Both the position numbers and the translations under genes were made by a program. From NCBI GenBank assembly GCA_035554115.1, contig DATMIW010000044.1, positions 3,565-67,564 of the forward strand: a DNA stretch of 64,000 nucleotides. Direction: 5' to 3'. This stretch comes from CAXTSE01 sp035554115 (GTDB lineage Bacteria > Actinomycetota > Actinomycetes > Actinomycetales > Microbacteriaceae). Within the stretch, counting starts at the first letter, position 1. Every line of letters begins with the position of its first letter. Shown here piece by piece: positions 41,808 through 50,960 of this stretch. Below the pieces are notes generated by a model. It was given only the letters and a program-made list of their open reading frames with translations, was not told the origin of the DNA and did no database searches.

Positions 41808-42832
41808 GCGAGCGAAAAATGAGAGACCGCCTGACCCCAGCCGACCTTCGGGGCATATTCGGAATCATCCCGACTCCGTCAAAGCCGGGATCCGACTCGC
41901 CCTTCGCCACGGACACCGTCGACCTGGCCGAGACGGAGCGCATGGTCGAGGCGATCGTCGCTTCGGGAATCAACATCATCATGACGAACGGCACCTTCGG
42001 CGAGGTGGCCACTCTGACTCTCGACGAACTTCTCGAGTTCAACGATGTCGTCATCCGAACCGTCGCGGGCCGCGTACCGGTCTTCTCCGGGGCGACGGCC
42101 AGCAACACGCGCGACACCGTCTCGCGGGGACGTGCACTCCGCGATCTCGGAGCCGATGGCCTTTTTGTCGGACGCCCGATGTGGCTGCCGCTCGATGACA
42201 CACAGATCGTCGACTACTACGGGGCGGTAGCCGAGGCGATCCCCGAGTCGGCGCTCGTCATCTACGACAACACCGCCGTCTTCAAGGGCAAGATCTCGTC
42301 GGAGGCGTACGCCGGCTTGGCGGGCATTCCGCAGATCGTGGCGTCGAAGCACGTCGGCCTGCGTGAGGGGAGCGACGACTACGCCCGCGACCTCGAGGCG
42401 GTTGGCGACGCCTTCCACCTGCTCCCGACGGCGGACAGCTGGCTTCCGACCGGAGGCGCCTTCCGCGGTCGGGTGCACGCCGCCTGGAGCGGAGATGTTG
42501 CCTGCGGGCCGGAGCCGCTTATCGCCTTGAGCAACGCGTTGCGCGACCGCGACATGGAGCGCGCCCAACAGGTTCACGCCGACATTGCGTGGGCGACCGA
42601 AACGCTCTTCCCCGATCACGACATCACGAAATTCATGCCCTACAGCATCCAGATCGACAGGGCCGAGTTCGAGGCTGCGGGGTACATCACGCCCGGCCCC
42701 GCACGGCATCCCTATACCTCTGCCCCCGAGGAGTACATCGAGGGCGGCGCCGAGACCGGCCGTCGCTGGGCCGAGCTTCGCACCCGTTACCCCCTCCCAG
42801 CCGAGGCGAACACAGAAGGGGCGCGCGCATGA
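41804..42832 (+). CDS. NahE/PhdJ-type hydratase-aldolase
   Basis: 342 residues of the DHDPS/NAL aldolase superfamily. Seen: TNGTFGEVATLTLDE (61-75), VIYDNTAVFKGKIS with Y154, and Schiff-base K182 in 'VASKHVG'. The TFGE and YDNTxxFKG stretches are those of hydroxybenzylidenepyruvate hydratase-aldolases, which release pyruvate and an aromatic aldehyde from ring-cleavage products. It is not biosynthetic DapA. Overlaps both neighbours by ATGA, so it is tightly coupled to the two dioxygenases. Confidence 0.87.
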   Translation: MSERKMRDRLTPADLRGIFGIIPTPSKPGSDSPFATDTVDLAETERMVEAIVASGINIIMTNGTFGEVATLTLDELLEFNDVVIRTVAGRVPVFSGATASNTRDTVSRGRALRDLGADGLFVGRPMWLPLDDTQIVDYYGAVAEAIPESALVIYDNTAVFKGKISSEAYAGLAGIPQIVASKHVGLREGSDDYARDLEAVGDAFHLLPTADSWLPTGGAFRGRVHAAWSGDVACGPEPLIALSNALRDRDMERAQQVHADIAWATETLFPDHDITKFMPYSIQIDRAEFEAAGYITPGPARHPYTSAPEEYIEGGAETGRRWAELRTRYPLPAEANTEGARA

Positions 42833-43731
42833 CCGGCACGGAGCCCGCGGTCTCGGTCCGCAAGGTCGGCTATGCCGGCTTCGAGACCCCGGATCTTGAT
42901 CGGCTTACCGAGTACTACACGAAGGTTCTCGACTTCGCGCTGGTCGAGAAGACGGCCACCGAGGCCTATCTCACGACGAATAGCGACCATCACTCGATCG
43001 TGCTGCGGCAGGGCGAGCAGCGGGCGCGCAGCTTCGTCGGCTACGAGATCGATGGGGACCTGAAGACCGCGCAGCAACGATTGAAAGCTGCTGGATACGA
43101 GGCCGAATACCGATCGGACGCCGCCTTCGCCTCCCCAGAGATGCTCGTCGTCCGAGAGGCGGGCACCGGCGTTCCGCTGGAGCTCTACTCGGCGGAGCGT
43201 CCCGGTGGCACGGACGAGATCACCGAACTGCGTCCGGTGAAGCTCGGTCACATCGCCGCGTTCGTCGACCAGCTCGCCCCGATTCAGTCGTTCTACCAAG
43301 ACCTCCTCGGGTTCAAATGGTCCGACACAATCGGCGACTTCTTCGTGTTCCTGCGCTGCAACTCCGACCACCATGCCGCGAACTTCATGGTGTCTGAGAC
43401 CCGCACGGGTATGAATCACATCGCCTATGAGATGCGCGATCTCACGCATCTGCAGACGATGTTCGACCATCTGAGCCTCAATGGCTATCAGCTCGAATGG
43501 GGCCCCGGCCGCCACGGGCCCGGGCACAACATCTTCAGTTACCACCACGATCCCGACGGCAATGTCGTCGAGCTCTTCACGCAGCTCGACACGATGTCGG
43601 ACGAGGCATCCGCCGTCTTCGACGCACGGCCGTGGCATCGAGATTCTCCGCAGGCGCCGAAGACCTGGGAGGTCGAACACCTCTCGATCAACAGCTGGGG
43701 CTATATCAACCCGGCGTTCCTTGAGCGCTGA
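42829..43731 (+). CDS. Type I extradiol ring-cleavage dioxygenase
   Basis: 300 residues, two VOC repeats. Iron ligands H141 (LGHIAAF), H197 (MNHIAYE) and E248 (NVVELFT) are all in the C-terminal repeat. Catalytic His in NSDHHAANF (181/182) and H240 in YHHDPDG also match BphC-type enzymes. It should split a catechol next to the diol. Start ATG overlaps the aldolase stop as ATGA. Presence of this and a bicupin dioxygenase in one operon means two ring cleavages or two substrates. Confidence 0.9.
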   Translation: MTGTEPAVSVRKVGYAGFETPDLDRLTEYYTKVLDFALVEKTATEAYLTTNSDHHSIVLRQGEQRARSFVGYEIDGDLKTAQQRLKAAGYEAEYRSDAAFASPEMLVVREAGTGVPLELYSAERPGGTDEITELRPVKLGHIAAFVDQLAPIQSFYQDLLGFKWSDTIGDFFVFLRCNSDHHAANFMVSETRTGMNHIAYEMRDLTHLQTMFDHLSLNGYQLEWGPGRHGPGHNIFSYHHDPDGNVVELFTQLDTMSDEASAVFDARPWHRDSPQAPKTWEVEHLSINSWGYINPAFLER

Positions 43732-43760
43732 GCCTCCGCATTCTGAAGAAAGGCACCACC

Positions 43761-44660
43761 ATGCGTCCTGCTCCGTGGGCGATCGTCCAGTTCGAAATCG
43801 CAAGCGACCCCGGTCAGGTGCGCCTCGGGATCCAGATTGAGGGTGGAACGGTCGTCGCGGCACCGGCTGGCTGGCCGGCGACGGCACTTCAGCTGCTCGA
43901 CGAATGGCGCAGCTACGAGCCAGAGCTGCGATCACTCGACCCGGCGAGGCTCGTGCCGGTCGAGGGAGCGCAGCTGATCGCACCTCTCACCTTCCCCCGC
44001 AAGGTGGTGTGCGCGAGCGCCAACTATTCCGATCACACCGCCGAGATGGGGGATGTCGGCGGCGGGGCGCCGCGTCCGTACTTCTTCCTCAAGCCTCCGA
44101 CCACGACTGTCGTGGCTCCGGTGGCTAGCGTCCCCCTCCCGGTTGCAGAAGGCTCCGCGTTCGATTGGGAGGTCGAGCTCGCCGTTGTCATCGCGGATCG
44201 CTGCCGGGGGGTGTCGATCGAGGATGCCTTCGATCACATCGCTGGCTATTCCGTGGCCAACGATCTTTCGGCTCGCGGCTTCTTCCACCGGGAGAACCCG
44301 GCGGCGAAGCCCTTTGAGTGGGATTGGTACGAACACAAGGCGATCGACGATTCCTGCCCGCTGGGCCCAGGCATCGTTCCGCATTGGCTTCTGCCGGATG
44401 TCGAGAATCTGCGTCTCACTCTTTCGGTCAATGACATTGCCAAGCAGGACTCGAACACGTCATTGCTTGTGACCGGAATCGCAGAGCTCGTTTCGGTCGC
44501 GAGTGCCTATGTGACGCTCGAGCCGGGCGATGTGATCCTCACAGGCACCCCGTCCGGTGTCGGGCTTCCGAAGGGTGAATTCCTGGTTGCGGGGGATCTC
44601 GTCGTTGCCGAGATCGACGGCATCGGGCGTCTCGAGACGCGAATTCTTCCCGCGCGCTGA
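43761..44660 (+). CDS. Fumarylacetoacetate hydrolase-family protein
   Basis: 299 residues. FAH core: 'IAPLTFPRKVVCASANYSDH', 'YFFLKPPTT', 'DWEVELAVVIADRCRGVSIEDAFDHIAGYSVANDLSAR', with metal-binding Glu/Asp residues, and 'TGTPSGVG' near the C-terminus. Family members hydrolyse or decarboxylate ring-cleavage products such as fumarylpyruvate or oxo-adipate compounds. Follows the extradiol dioxygenase by 29 bases with GAAAGG before the ATG. Ends one base before the convergent GntR stop. Confidence 0.88.
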   Translation: MRPAPWAIVQFEIASDPGQVRLGIQIEGGTVVAAPAGWPATALQLLDEWRSYEPELRSLDPARLVPVEGAQLIAPLTFPRKVVCASANYSDHTAEMGDVGGGAPRPYFFLKPPTTTVVAPVASVPLPVAEGSAFDWEVELAVVIADRCRGVSIEDAFDHIAGYSVANDLSARGFFHRENPAAKPFEWDWYEHKAIDDSCPLGPGIVPHWLLPDVENLRLTLSVNDIAKQDSNTSLLVTGIAELVSVASAYVTLEPGDVILTGTPSGVGLPKGEFLVAGDLVVAEIDGIGRLETRILPAR

Positions 44661-44661
44661 G

Positions 44662-45429
44662 TCAGTCGGCGAATCGCCGCCGCGGCCGTTTGCGTCCTGT
44701 GGCCATGACGTAGGAGTGGTAGATCGCGCCGTTGGGGCGCTTCCACCCGAGGTCGTCAACCACATGGCGGGCCGTATGGCTGAGGTGTTCGGCCATCAGT
44801 GCACCGGCGAGCGCAGCGTCTCCTTCGTGGGACGCGAGCAATATCGCGCGGTGCTCTTGCTCGACCTCCTTTTGGAGGCCGGGATGCATGTGCTGCACGA
44901 AGCGGACGTAGCGCTCGGTGCGCTCGGCCAGCGAGTGCATGATCTGGGTGATCGGGTCGGATGCTTCTGACGTCACGAGCTGATGGAATGCGCGGTGGTG
45001 CTCAATCCATGCGTCCACATCGCCGTCCGCCAAAGCCGCGCGCATTCCGTCGAGCATGCGTTCGCCGGCTGCAACGCCATCGTCGTCCACATGCCCGGCT
45101 GTCATTCGTACTGCGAGTGCCTCTAGGGCAATGCGGGTGCCGTACAGGCTGTCAAGCTCACTCGGCGAGAAGGCACGGATCGTCGCCCGCTGATTGAGTT
45201 CGACGTCGATGAGGCCTTCTTGCTGAAGCATCCGGAAAGCTTCGCGCATCGGGATGCGGCTGACGCCGAGGTGTGCCGCGAGATTTGCCTGATTAAGAGT
45301 GCGCCCCGCACTGAGGACATCGTCCACGATGAGCTTTCGCAGGTAGGCGTGTACCTGCACGGCAATGTCTCTGGTTTGGGTGAACACCGGCTTGGGGACG
45401 TCGTCGTAGCTTTCCGCGCGAACTGGCAT
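44662..45429 (-). CDS. GntR-family regulator, FCD (FadR-like) subgroup
   Basis: 255 residues: N-terminal winged helix ('RTLNQANLAAHLGVSRIPMREAFRMLQQEGLID') and an all-helical FCD ligand domain with 'WIEHHRAFHQLV' and 'QKEVEQEHRAIL', where metal-binding His residues are expected. GGAGGAG precedes the ATG. Divergent from the aldehyde dehydrogenase gene; AAAGTGTA-type sites in this intergenic region and upstream of three other units suggest it governs the catabolic island. Confidence 0.88.
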   Translation of the reverse strand: MPVRAESYDDVPKPVFTQTRDIAVQVHAYLRKLIVDDVLSAGRTLNQANLAAHLGVSRIPMREAFRMLQQEGLIDVELNQRATIRAFSPSELDSLYGTRIALEALAVRMTAGHVDDDGVAAGERMLDGMRAALADGDVDAWIEHHRAFHQLVTSEASDPITQIMHSLAERTERYVRFVQHMHPGLQKEVEQEHRAILLASHEGDAALAGALMAEHLSHTARHVVDDLGWKRPNGAIYHSYVMATGRKRPRRRFAD

Positions 45430-45450
45430 AGTGACTCCTCCTGTCCGGAT

Positions 45451-45490
45451 TCATACATGTGTAGGGTATATGAGTCAAAGTGTATGCTCT
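45451..45490. promoter_or_regulatory. Divergent regulatory region with CAAAGTGTATGCTCT
   Basis: CAAAGTGTATGCTCT (45476-45490) nearly repeats CAAAGTGTATTCTCA at 47056-47070. Just before it an imperfect palindrome runs from TCATA (45451) to TATGA (45473). It lies between the GntR and aldehyde dehydrogenase genes. Confidence 0.5.
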
Positions 45491-45535
45491 GTGGACGCAG
45501 GTGTGCGGTATTTGCAGCGGGAAGGGAGCGTGTTG

Positions 45536-47014
45536 ATGGATGTGTCCAGTGAATACGAGCAGATTGCCGCGCGACTTCTCGACCGCGAGTGGGAGATCGC
45601 CATTGGCGGCACCCGCGCGACGACGGGGTCGCGAGGACGCTTCGTGGTGACGAGCCCCTACTCGGGCGAGACGATCGCCGAGGTGCCGAATGCCGGCGCC
45701 GACGAAGTCAACCAGGCGGTCGCCGTTGCCGCACTCGCTCAGTCCGGCTGGGCGGCTATGACGGTGCACCAGCGCGGGGATGCTCTCCGCGCGCTCGCGG
45801 CTGCGATCGACGCGCGTGCGGCAGAATTCGCGGCGGTCGACGCGATCGATGGCGGGGCACCCGTGACGGAGATGTTCGCCGACGTCCGAAAGGCCGTCAA
45901 TCAACTGCGCTACTTCGCCGGGCTTGGGCTCGAAATGAAGGGCTACACGGTTCCGGCGAGCAACAATCTGCACTTCACCGAGCTGTCTCCCTACGGTGTC
46001 GTCGCGCGCATCATTCCTTTTAACCACCCCTTTATGTTTGCGGCGAGCAAGATCGCGGCACCGCTGATGGCGGGCAATGCGGTCATTCTCAAGCCTGCCG
46101 AAACAACGCCGTTGTCGGCCCTTCTGCTCGCCGAACTCGCGCAGGACTATCTGCCCACAGGGGTTCTCACGGTGATCGTCGGCGACGGGCCAGAAGTGCC
46201 CGACGCGCTCGTGCGGCACCCGCTCGTCCGCCGGATCGGCTTCATCGGTTCTCCTATTGTCGGTCGCGCGATTCAGCGTTCCGCGGCCGAGGTCGGTGTG
46301 AAGCATGTGTCCCTCGAGCTGGGTGGCAAGAACGTGCTGCTGGCTTTCCCGGATGCCGACCCGGATGCTGTCGCAGCAGCCGCAATCGCCGGGATGAACT
46401 TCACCTGGGCTGGCCAGTCCTGTGGATCGACCTCGCGGCTGCTCGTCCACGCGGACATTGCCGACGCGGTGCTCGCCCGGATCACAGAGCTGCTCGGGCA
46501 GCGCAGCTACCTTTCTCCGCTCGACCCTGAGGCACAGCTCGGCACCCTCGTGAGTCGGAAGCAGTTCGACCGCGTGCGCGACTACATCGACGGCGCTGTT
46601 GCCGAGGGGGCGACAGTTGTCGCCGGTGGCCGGGTGCCCGACGGGGTGGGGGAGGCGCTCTTCGTCGAGCCGACGTTCCTCGACAATATTGCGGCCGATT
46701 CGCGGGTGGCCACAGAAGAAATCTTTGGCCCAGTGGTGTCCGTGCTGCGGTGGACGGATCTCGATGACGCACTGCGCATTGCGAATGGGCTCGAGTACGG
46801 CCTCACCGGCTGCATTTTCACGAACGACATCACCCTTGCGCACACGACCGCGCGCCGTCTCGAAACGGGCTACGTGTGGATCAACACGGTCGGCACCCAC
46901 TACCTCGGGCTGCCCTATGGCGGATGGAAGGATTCCGGAATTGGGGGCGAAGAGAGCATCGAAGAGCTGCTTTCTTATACCCGTTCGAAGTCGATTTCCG
47001 TCGCTTTGACCTGA
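45536..47014 (+). CDS. NAD(P)-dependent aldehyde dehydrogenase
   Basis: About 492 residues of the ALDH superfamily. Seen: 'IIPFNHPFMFAASKIAAPLMAGNAVILKPAETTP', general base Glu in 'SLELGGKN', nucleophile Cys in 'AGQSCGSTSR', and 'EEIFGPVVSVLRW'. GAAGGGAG lies seven bases before ATG 45536. Oxidises an aldehyde to an acid; the aldolase in the neighbouring operon releases an aldehyde, so this is a good candidate partner. Its own operator overlaps that of the divergent GntR gene. Confidence 0.9.
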   Translation: MDVSSEYEQIAARLLDREWEIAIGGTRATTGSRGRFVVTSPYSGETIAEVPNAGADEVNQAVAVAALAQSGWAAMTVHQRGDALRALAAAIDARAAEFAAVDAIDGGAPVTEMFADVRKAVNQLRYFAGLGLEMKGYTVPASNNLHFTELSPYGVVARIIPFNHPFMFAASKIAAPLMAGNAVILKPAETTPLSALLLAELAQDYLPTGVLTVIVGDGPEVPDALVRHPLVRRIGFIGSPIVGRAIQRSAAEVGVKHVSLELGGKNVLLAFPDADPDAVAAAAIAGMNFTWAGQSCGSTSRLLVHADIADAVLARITELLGQRSYLSPLDPEAQLGTLVSRKQFDRVRDYIDGAVAEGATVVAGGRVPDGVGEALFVEPTFLDNIAADSRVATEEIFGPVVSVLRWTDLDDALRIANGLEYGLTGCIFTNDITLAHTTARRLETGYVWINTVGTHYLGLPYGGWKDSGIGGEESIEELLSYTRSKSISVALT

Positions 47015-47055
47015 TTTAACGGGGATCTTCCCAAGCTAGTAGCCCTACGCCGCCT

Positions 47056-47070
47056 CAAAGTGTATTCTCA
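47056..47070 (+). promoter_or_regulatory. Operator-like site CAAAGTGTATTCTCA
   Basis: Located 65 bases upstream of the first LigM-like gene; shares CAAAGTGTAT and CTC with the site at 45476. Confidence 0.5.
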
Positions 47071-47134
47071 TAGCGACTCTCCGGACCTCTCGTCAGCCGG
47101 AAGTGACAACGCCGTCGGAACGAAAGGACCCCCG

Positions 47135-48508
47135 ATGTCTCAGCCCACCCAGTCCCTTGCCGGGCTGCTCGCCTCAGCCCCGACCCCCGTGCAGGCACTG
47201 CGCGCGGTGCACTATCCGCCGCTCTATTCGCTGCCGGGTCTGACGCAGGAGTTCACCAACTGGCGCGACGAGCAGAATTCGTGGCACACGACCGCGGCGC
47301 TCCTCAACCAGTCGTATCACATGGTCAATCTGTACGTGCAGGGGCCGGATGCGCTGCGCCTGTTCTCTGATCTCGGTGCGAACTCCTTCAAGAACTTCGC
47401 TGTCGGCGTCGCCAAACAGTTCATCGCGCTCAACGAAGAGGGCTACCTCCTCGGTGACGCGATCCTCGCGTACCTCGACACCGACTCCTTTGACCTCATG
47501 GGGGAGCCGGGCATCATCTCGTGGGTTCAGTTCCACATCGAGACCGGCGACTACAACGTCAGCTATGAGCGGGAAGACAACTCGATCGTGCGCCCCGGGG
47601 ACGCCAAGGAATACCGCTACGAGATCCAGGGCCCCGCGGCTCTCGACATCATCGAAGCGGCGACCGGCAAGCCCGTGCCGGCAACCAAGTTCTTCCACAT
47701 CGAAGAGTTCACGATCGCCGGTCACCGCGTCCGGGGCATCCGACACGGCATGGCGGGTCAGGCCGGGTACGAGCTCTTCGGACCGTGGGCCGAGCGGGAG
47801 GCCGTTCACGACGCTCTCCTCGCGGCGGGTGAGAAGTTCGGCATGAAGCAGGCCGGATCGATCTCGTACTTCACCTCTCATCTCGAGGGCGGCTGGTTCG
47901 GCCGTCCCGTTCCCGCCTGGTTCAGCGGCGAGTCCACGCGTGCCTTCCGCGAGTGGGCACCGGCCCGCGTCGCGAAGTCGCTCGGCGGCAGTTTCGACAG
48001 CGATGTCATCGAGGACTACTACTTGACGCCGTTCGATCTCGACTACGGCCGGTTCACGACCGACGACCACGACTACGTGGGGCGGGATGCGGCGCTGGCT
48101 CTGCGCGACAAGCCGGCCAAAAAGAAGGTCGCACTCATTTGGGACGATGTCGACTTCGCAGATGTTTTCGGCGGACTCGTTCGGCCCGAGCAAGGAGCTC
48201 CGCCGCAGTTCCTCGATATCGGAGTTTCGGGCCGCTACTCGTTCTACCAGTACGACGCCGTTCGCGCCGGAGGCAAGACGATTGGCTTCACTGGGCACAA
48301 CGCCTATGTGTCGCCGGAGCGCCGGTTCGTCGCTCTCGCAACGATCGACGCGGAGTTCGCCGAGCCGGGCACCGAGGTCGAGCAGGTCTGGGGCGACAGC
48401 CTCAAGCTGCCGCGCGCGCAGGTCGAGAATCACCGCCAAGTGCCCGTCCGTGCGGTTGTCGCGCCGACGCCATTCGGTGCCTTCGCCCGCGAAAAGTACC
48501 GTAAGTAA
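47135..48508 (+). CDS. LigM/DesA-like tetrahydrofolate-dependent O-demethylase
   Basis: About 457 residues of the GcvT aminomethyltransferase family. Compared from memory with Sphingobium LigM: 'EFTNWRDEQNSW', 'LLNQSYHMVNLYVQGPDALRLFSDLGANSF', 'GIRHGMAGQAGYELFGPW' and 'SDVIEDYYLTPFDLDYGRFTTDDHDYVGRDA' all align. LigM moves a methyl group from an aromatic methoxyl to tetrahydrofolate. GAAAGGA precedes ATG 47135. A second homologue is at 53185. The substrate could be a methoxylated or methylenedioxy aromatic (SesA-type enzymes belong to this group). No folate-recycling genes are visible nearby. Confidence 0.87.
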   Translation: MSQPTQSLAGLLASAPTPVQALRAVHYPPLYSLPGLTQEFTNWRDEQNSWHTTAALLNQSYHMVNLYVQGPDALRLFSDLGANSFKNFAVGVAKQFIALNEEGYLLGDAILAYLDTDSFDLMGEPGIISWVQFHIETGDYNVSYEREDNSIVRPGDAKEYRYEIQGPAALDIIEAATGKPVPATKFFHIEEFTIAGHRVRGIRHGMAGQAGYELFGPWAEREAVHDALLAAGEKFGMKQAGSISYFTSHLEGGWFGRPVPAWFSGESTRAFREWAPARVAKSLGGSFDSDVIEDYYLTPFDLDYGRFTTDDHDYVGRDAALALRDKPAKKKVALIWDDVDFADVFGGLVRPEQGAPPQFLDIGVSGRYSFYQYDAVRAGGKTIGFTGHNAYVSPERRFVALATIDAEFAEPGTEVEQVWGDSLKLPRAQVENHRQVPVRAVVAPTPFGAFAREKYRK

Positions 48509-48517
48509 AGACAACGG

Positions 48518-48545
48518 GGGCCCGTCCACATATGTGTGCGGGCCC
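48518..48545 (+). terminator. Hairpin terminator after the first LigM-like gene
   Basis: GGGCCCG (48518-48524) pairs with CGGGCCC (48539-48545), with an inner CACAT/ATGTG stem; the sequence then runs TTAGCTTTCTT. It lies 10 bases after the stop. Confidence 0.7.
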
Positions 48546-48572
48546 TTAGCTTTCTTCAAGCAAGGAGATGTA

Positions 48573-49688
48573 ATGGTGCAGTTCACCGGCGAAGCGGCCG
48601 AAATTCCCTGGCCAGAAGTAGTCCCGGTCCCGGCCGAGATGCGTGCCGTCGCATTTCGCGAGTTCGGACCCCCGGAGGTTTTGAAGGTGGGGACCTTCCC
48701 CGTCCCCGAGATCGGACCGGATGAGGTTCTCGTGCGGGTCGCCGCGGTCGGCGTCGGGCGGCTGCTCGATCTCATCGCCCGATCGGGCAAGCATCCCTAT
48801 GCGACCTTCGAGTTCCCGCACATTCTCGGATCCGAACATGCGGGAACCGTCGTCGCGGTGGGCGAGGGTGTGACGGGCATTCCCGTCGGGGCGCATGTGG
48901 CCGTGCACGCCAGCGTCCTACCCGCTAACGATCCTTATGCCGTGCGCGGAATGGGCGAGCTGTCGCCAGCTCTGCGCATTATCGGTACGCACCTACAGGG
49001 CGCCGACGCGGAGTACTGCGCCGTCCCCGCGAGCAACGTCTTTCTGGCCCCCGAAGGACTCACCGTCCTCGACGCCGTGGGAGCTGTTAACGGTGGAGCC
49101 GTTGCGATGAACCAATTCGACAAGGCTGGCGGGGTGGGACCAGGCACGCGGGTCGTCGTCCACGGGGCGGCAAGCGCCCTCGGCTCTGCCACGGCTCGTC
49201 TCGCCGTCCACCTCGGCGCCGAGGTCATCGCCACTGCCCGCGGAGAGGCGAAGGGCGTACGGCTCCGCGAGCTGCTCGGCAACGCGCACACTCTCGATGC
49301 GACGGCCGATGACTTCGTCGCGCGAGCACGCGAGGCCTTTGGCGGCCATGGAGCGGATGTCATTATCGACAATCTGGGCGCTCCGACTATCTGGCCCAAA
49401 AACTTCGAGCTTCTCGAGCCGGGCGGAGCCGTTGTGTCGTCGGGTGCCTTCCTCGGACGCGAGGTGACGGTGAACCTGCAGCGCCTGTACTCGATGAGCC
49501 AGCGCATCATCGGTGTGCGCACGGGGAATCTGGAATCGGCTCGTAAGTCATGGGTAGAGGTCACGAAGGGATTCCGCGGCATCGTCGACCGCACCTTCCC
49601 TGTTGCGGAGGCTGCGGCCGCCCATCACTACGTCGAGAACAGCGAGAACATCGGTCGTGTCGTCCTCGACGCGACAACCGGTTGGTGA
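48573..49688 (+). CDS. Zinc-independent MDR-family quinone/alcohol oxidoreductase
   Basis: About 371 residues of the medium-chain dehydrogenase family, quinone reductase branch: 'MRAVAFREFGPPEVLKVGTFPVPEIGPDEVLVRVAAVGVG', 'ILGSEHAGTVVAVGEGV', Rossmann 'VVVHGAASALGSATARLAVHLGAEVIATAR', 'IGRVVLDATTGW'. The catalytic and structural Cys residues of zinc alcohol dehydrogenases are absent. AAGGAGATG precedes ATG 48573. Likely an NADPH-dependent ene- or quinone reductase in the pathway. Confidence 0.87.
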   Translation: MVQFTGEAAEIPWPEVVPVPAEMRAVAFREFGPPEVLKVGTFPVPEIGPDEVLVRVAAVGVGRLLDLIARSGKHPYATFEFPHILGSEHAGTVVAVGEGVTGIPVGAHVAVHASVLPANDPYAVRGMGELSPALRIIGTHLQGADAEYCAVPASNVFLAPEGLTVLDAVGAVNGGAVAMNQFDKAGGVGPGTRVVVHGAASALGSATARLAVHLGAEVIATARGEAKGVRLRELLGNAHTLDATADDFVARAREAFGGHGADVIIDNLGAPTIWPKNFELLEPGGAVVSSGAFLGREVTVNLQRLYSMSQRIIGVRTGNLESARKSWVEVTKGFRGIVDRTFPVAEAAAAHHYVENSENIGRVVLDATTGW

Positions 49689-49723
49689 GGTAGACAGCAG
49701 TTACCGCTGCGAGCCCCCGAGCG

Positions 49724-50956
49724 TTAGCTGACGGCTTCCTCGTCGAACGACAAGGGGTAGACGACGCGCTGGTCCCACTCTTCGGCGGGCTCATAGTCAT
49801 AGATCCAGCCGAGGCCGAGCGGAGTATCACCTGTCGACTCCCGCGCCTTGAAGGCGGCCTGGCGGGCCTCCCAGTCGCCGGAGTGCACAAGCTTCGTGTT
49901 CATCAGTGTCTGACGCTGCACGGCGTGGGCGCGGGGGATGCGGATGTCGCGGAACGCGGCAAGGGCGGCGGTGGGGTCATCGCGCTTGGCGTCGAGCCAG
50001 CGGGAGAGAATATAGGCGTCCTCGAAGGATGACCCCGCCCCCTGACCCGCATTGGGCAGCATGGGGTGCGCCGCATCGCCGATCAGCTGAACGCGTCCTC
50101 GCCCCCAGTTGTTCGAAGGCATGCGGCCAAAGAGGCCCCACTTCGATGCGGTGGTGATCCGCGCAAGGAGGGATTCCAAGATCGGATTGGCACCAGTGAA
50201 TACCTCACGCATGGAGTCGGGGTCGGCCGGGATCGACCATCCCTCCTCTGTCCAGGTAGCGGAGTCGGCTTGTCCGGTCATGTTGATGAGGCTGCCGCCG
50301 CGCAGGTGGTAGACCATGATGTGCGCGCCTTTGCCCATCCATCCTGTGAAGCCGAGGGGGCCGAGAATGTCGGGCGGGAACTCCGTGCCGTCGATCATCG
50401 CTCGCCAGGCGGTCTGCCCGGTGTAGACGGGTTCGTCATCACCGTAGAGCTGACGACGAATCGTGGAGTGGATGCCGTCACCGGCAATGACGACGTCGAA
50501 ACGTCGGCGGAGCCCATTCGTGAATTCGAGCGTGGCGCCGTCGTCATGCTCTTCGAGCGAGGCGAGGCGGTGCTCCAAATGGATGGGGCCCGCGGCTTCG
50601 GCGAGAAGGCCGATGAGGTCGGCACGGTGGAAGACGTAGTACGGAGCTGTGAAGCGGCGTGCCACTGCGGGGTCACCCGTGAGGATCGTCTCGCTCAGCA
50701 GTTCGTTCGTTGTCAGCGACCGCATGCTTTGACCGCCGAGTCGATCACCTACGGCCTCGAGCTGCGGTCCGAGACCCATGCCGATGAGGGCCTTGGTGGC
50801 GTTTGAACTGATATTGATGCCGGCGCCGACTTCACCCCATGCGGGTGCCTGTTCGAACACCTCAACGTCGAAACCGAGTCGGGTCAGAGCGACTGAGGTC
50901 GCCATTCCGCCAAGCCCGCCGCCGACGACGGCGACGGAAGGACTATTCGTGGTCAT
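49724..50956 (-). CDS. FAD-dependent aromatic monooxygenase (salicylate/3-hydroxybenzoate hydroxylase type)
   Basis: 410 residues, class A flavoprotein hydroxylase. Seen: GGGLGGM near residue 12, 'GAGINISSNATKAL', GDGIHSTIR (the DG motif) and GDAAHPMLPNAGQGAG. These enzymes hydroxylate phenolic acids, for example 3-hydroxybenzoate to gentisate, which would fit the gentisate-dioxygenase-like bicupin. Starts five bases after an AAAGTG-TACC-CACTTT palindrome, so the message may have almost no leader. Convergent with the MDR gene. Confidence 0.89.
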   Translation of the reverse strand: MTTNSPSVAVVGGGLGGMATSVALTRLGFDVEVFEQAPAWGEVGAGINISSNATKALIGMGLGPQLEAVGDRLGGQSMRSLTTNELLSETILTGDPAVARRFTAPYYVFHRADLIGLLAEAAGPIHLEHRLASLEEHDDGATLEFTNGLRRRFDVVIAGDGIHSTIRRQLYGDDEPVYTGQTAWRAMIDGTEFPPDILGPLGFTGWMGKGAHIMVYHLRGGSLINMTGQADSATWTEEGWSIPADPDSMREVFTGANPILESLLARITTASKWGLFGRMPSNNWGRGRVQLIGDAAHPMLPNAGQGAGSSFEDAYILSRWLDAKRDDPTAALAAFRDIRIPRAHAVQRQTLMNTKLVHSGDWEARQAAFKARESTGDTPLGLGWIYDYEPAEEWDQRVVYPLSFDEEAVS

Positions 50957-50960
50957 TGAT

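Noticed and set aside
41804..42832. Biosynthetic dihydrodipicolinate synthase (DapA)
   Set aside because: TFGE, YDNTAVFKG and the operon context are of the NahE/PhdJ aldolase type, not lysine synthesis.
42787..43983. 398-codon open frame antisense to the extradiol dioxygenase
   Set aside because: Shadow frame; the plus-strand protein has all iron ligands.
45451..45473. TCATA...TATGA as a separate GntR operator
   Set aside because: Symmetry is limited to short A/T ends and it is not repeated at the other targets; the AAAGTGTA motif explains the set better.
45293..46900. 535-codon open frame antisense to the aldehyde dehydrogenase and the 5' part of the GntR gene
   Set aside because: It lies opposite well-supported genes, is rich in Arg, His, Val and Asp without domain motifs, and is explained by high GC third positions.
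47174..48790. 538-codon open frame antisense to the first LigM-like gene
   Set aside because: Mirror frame of a confident gene; no recognisable motif and no start signal.
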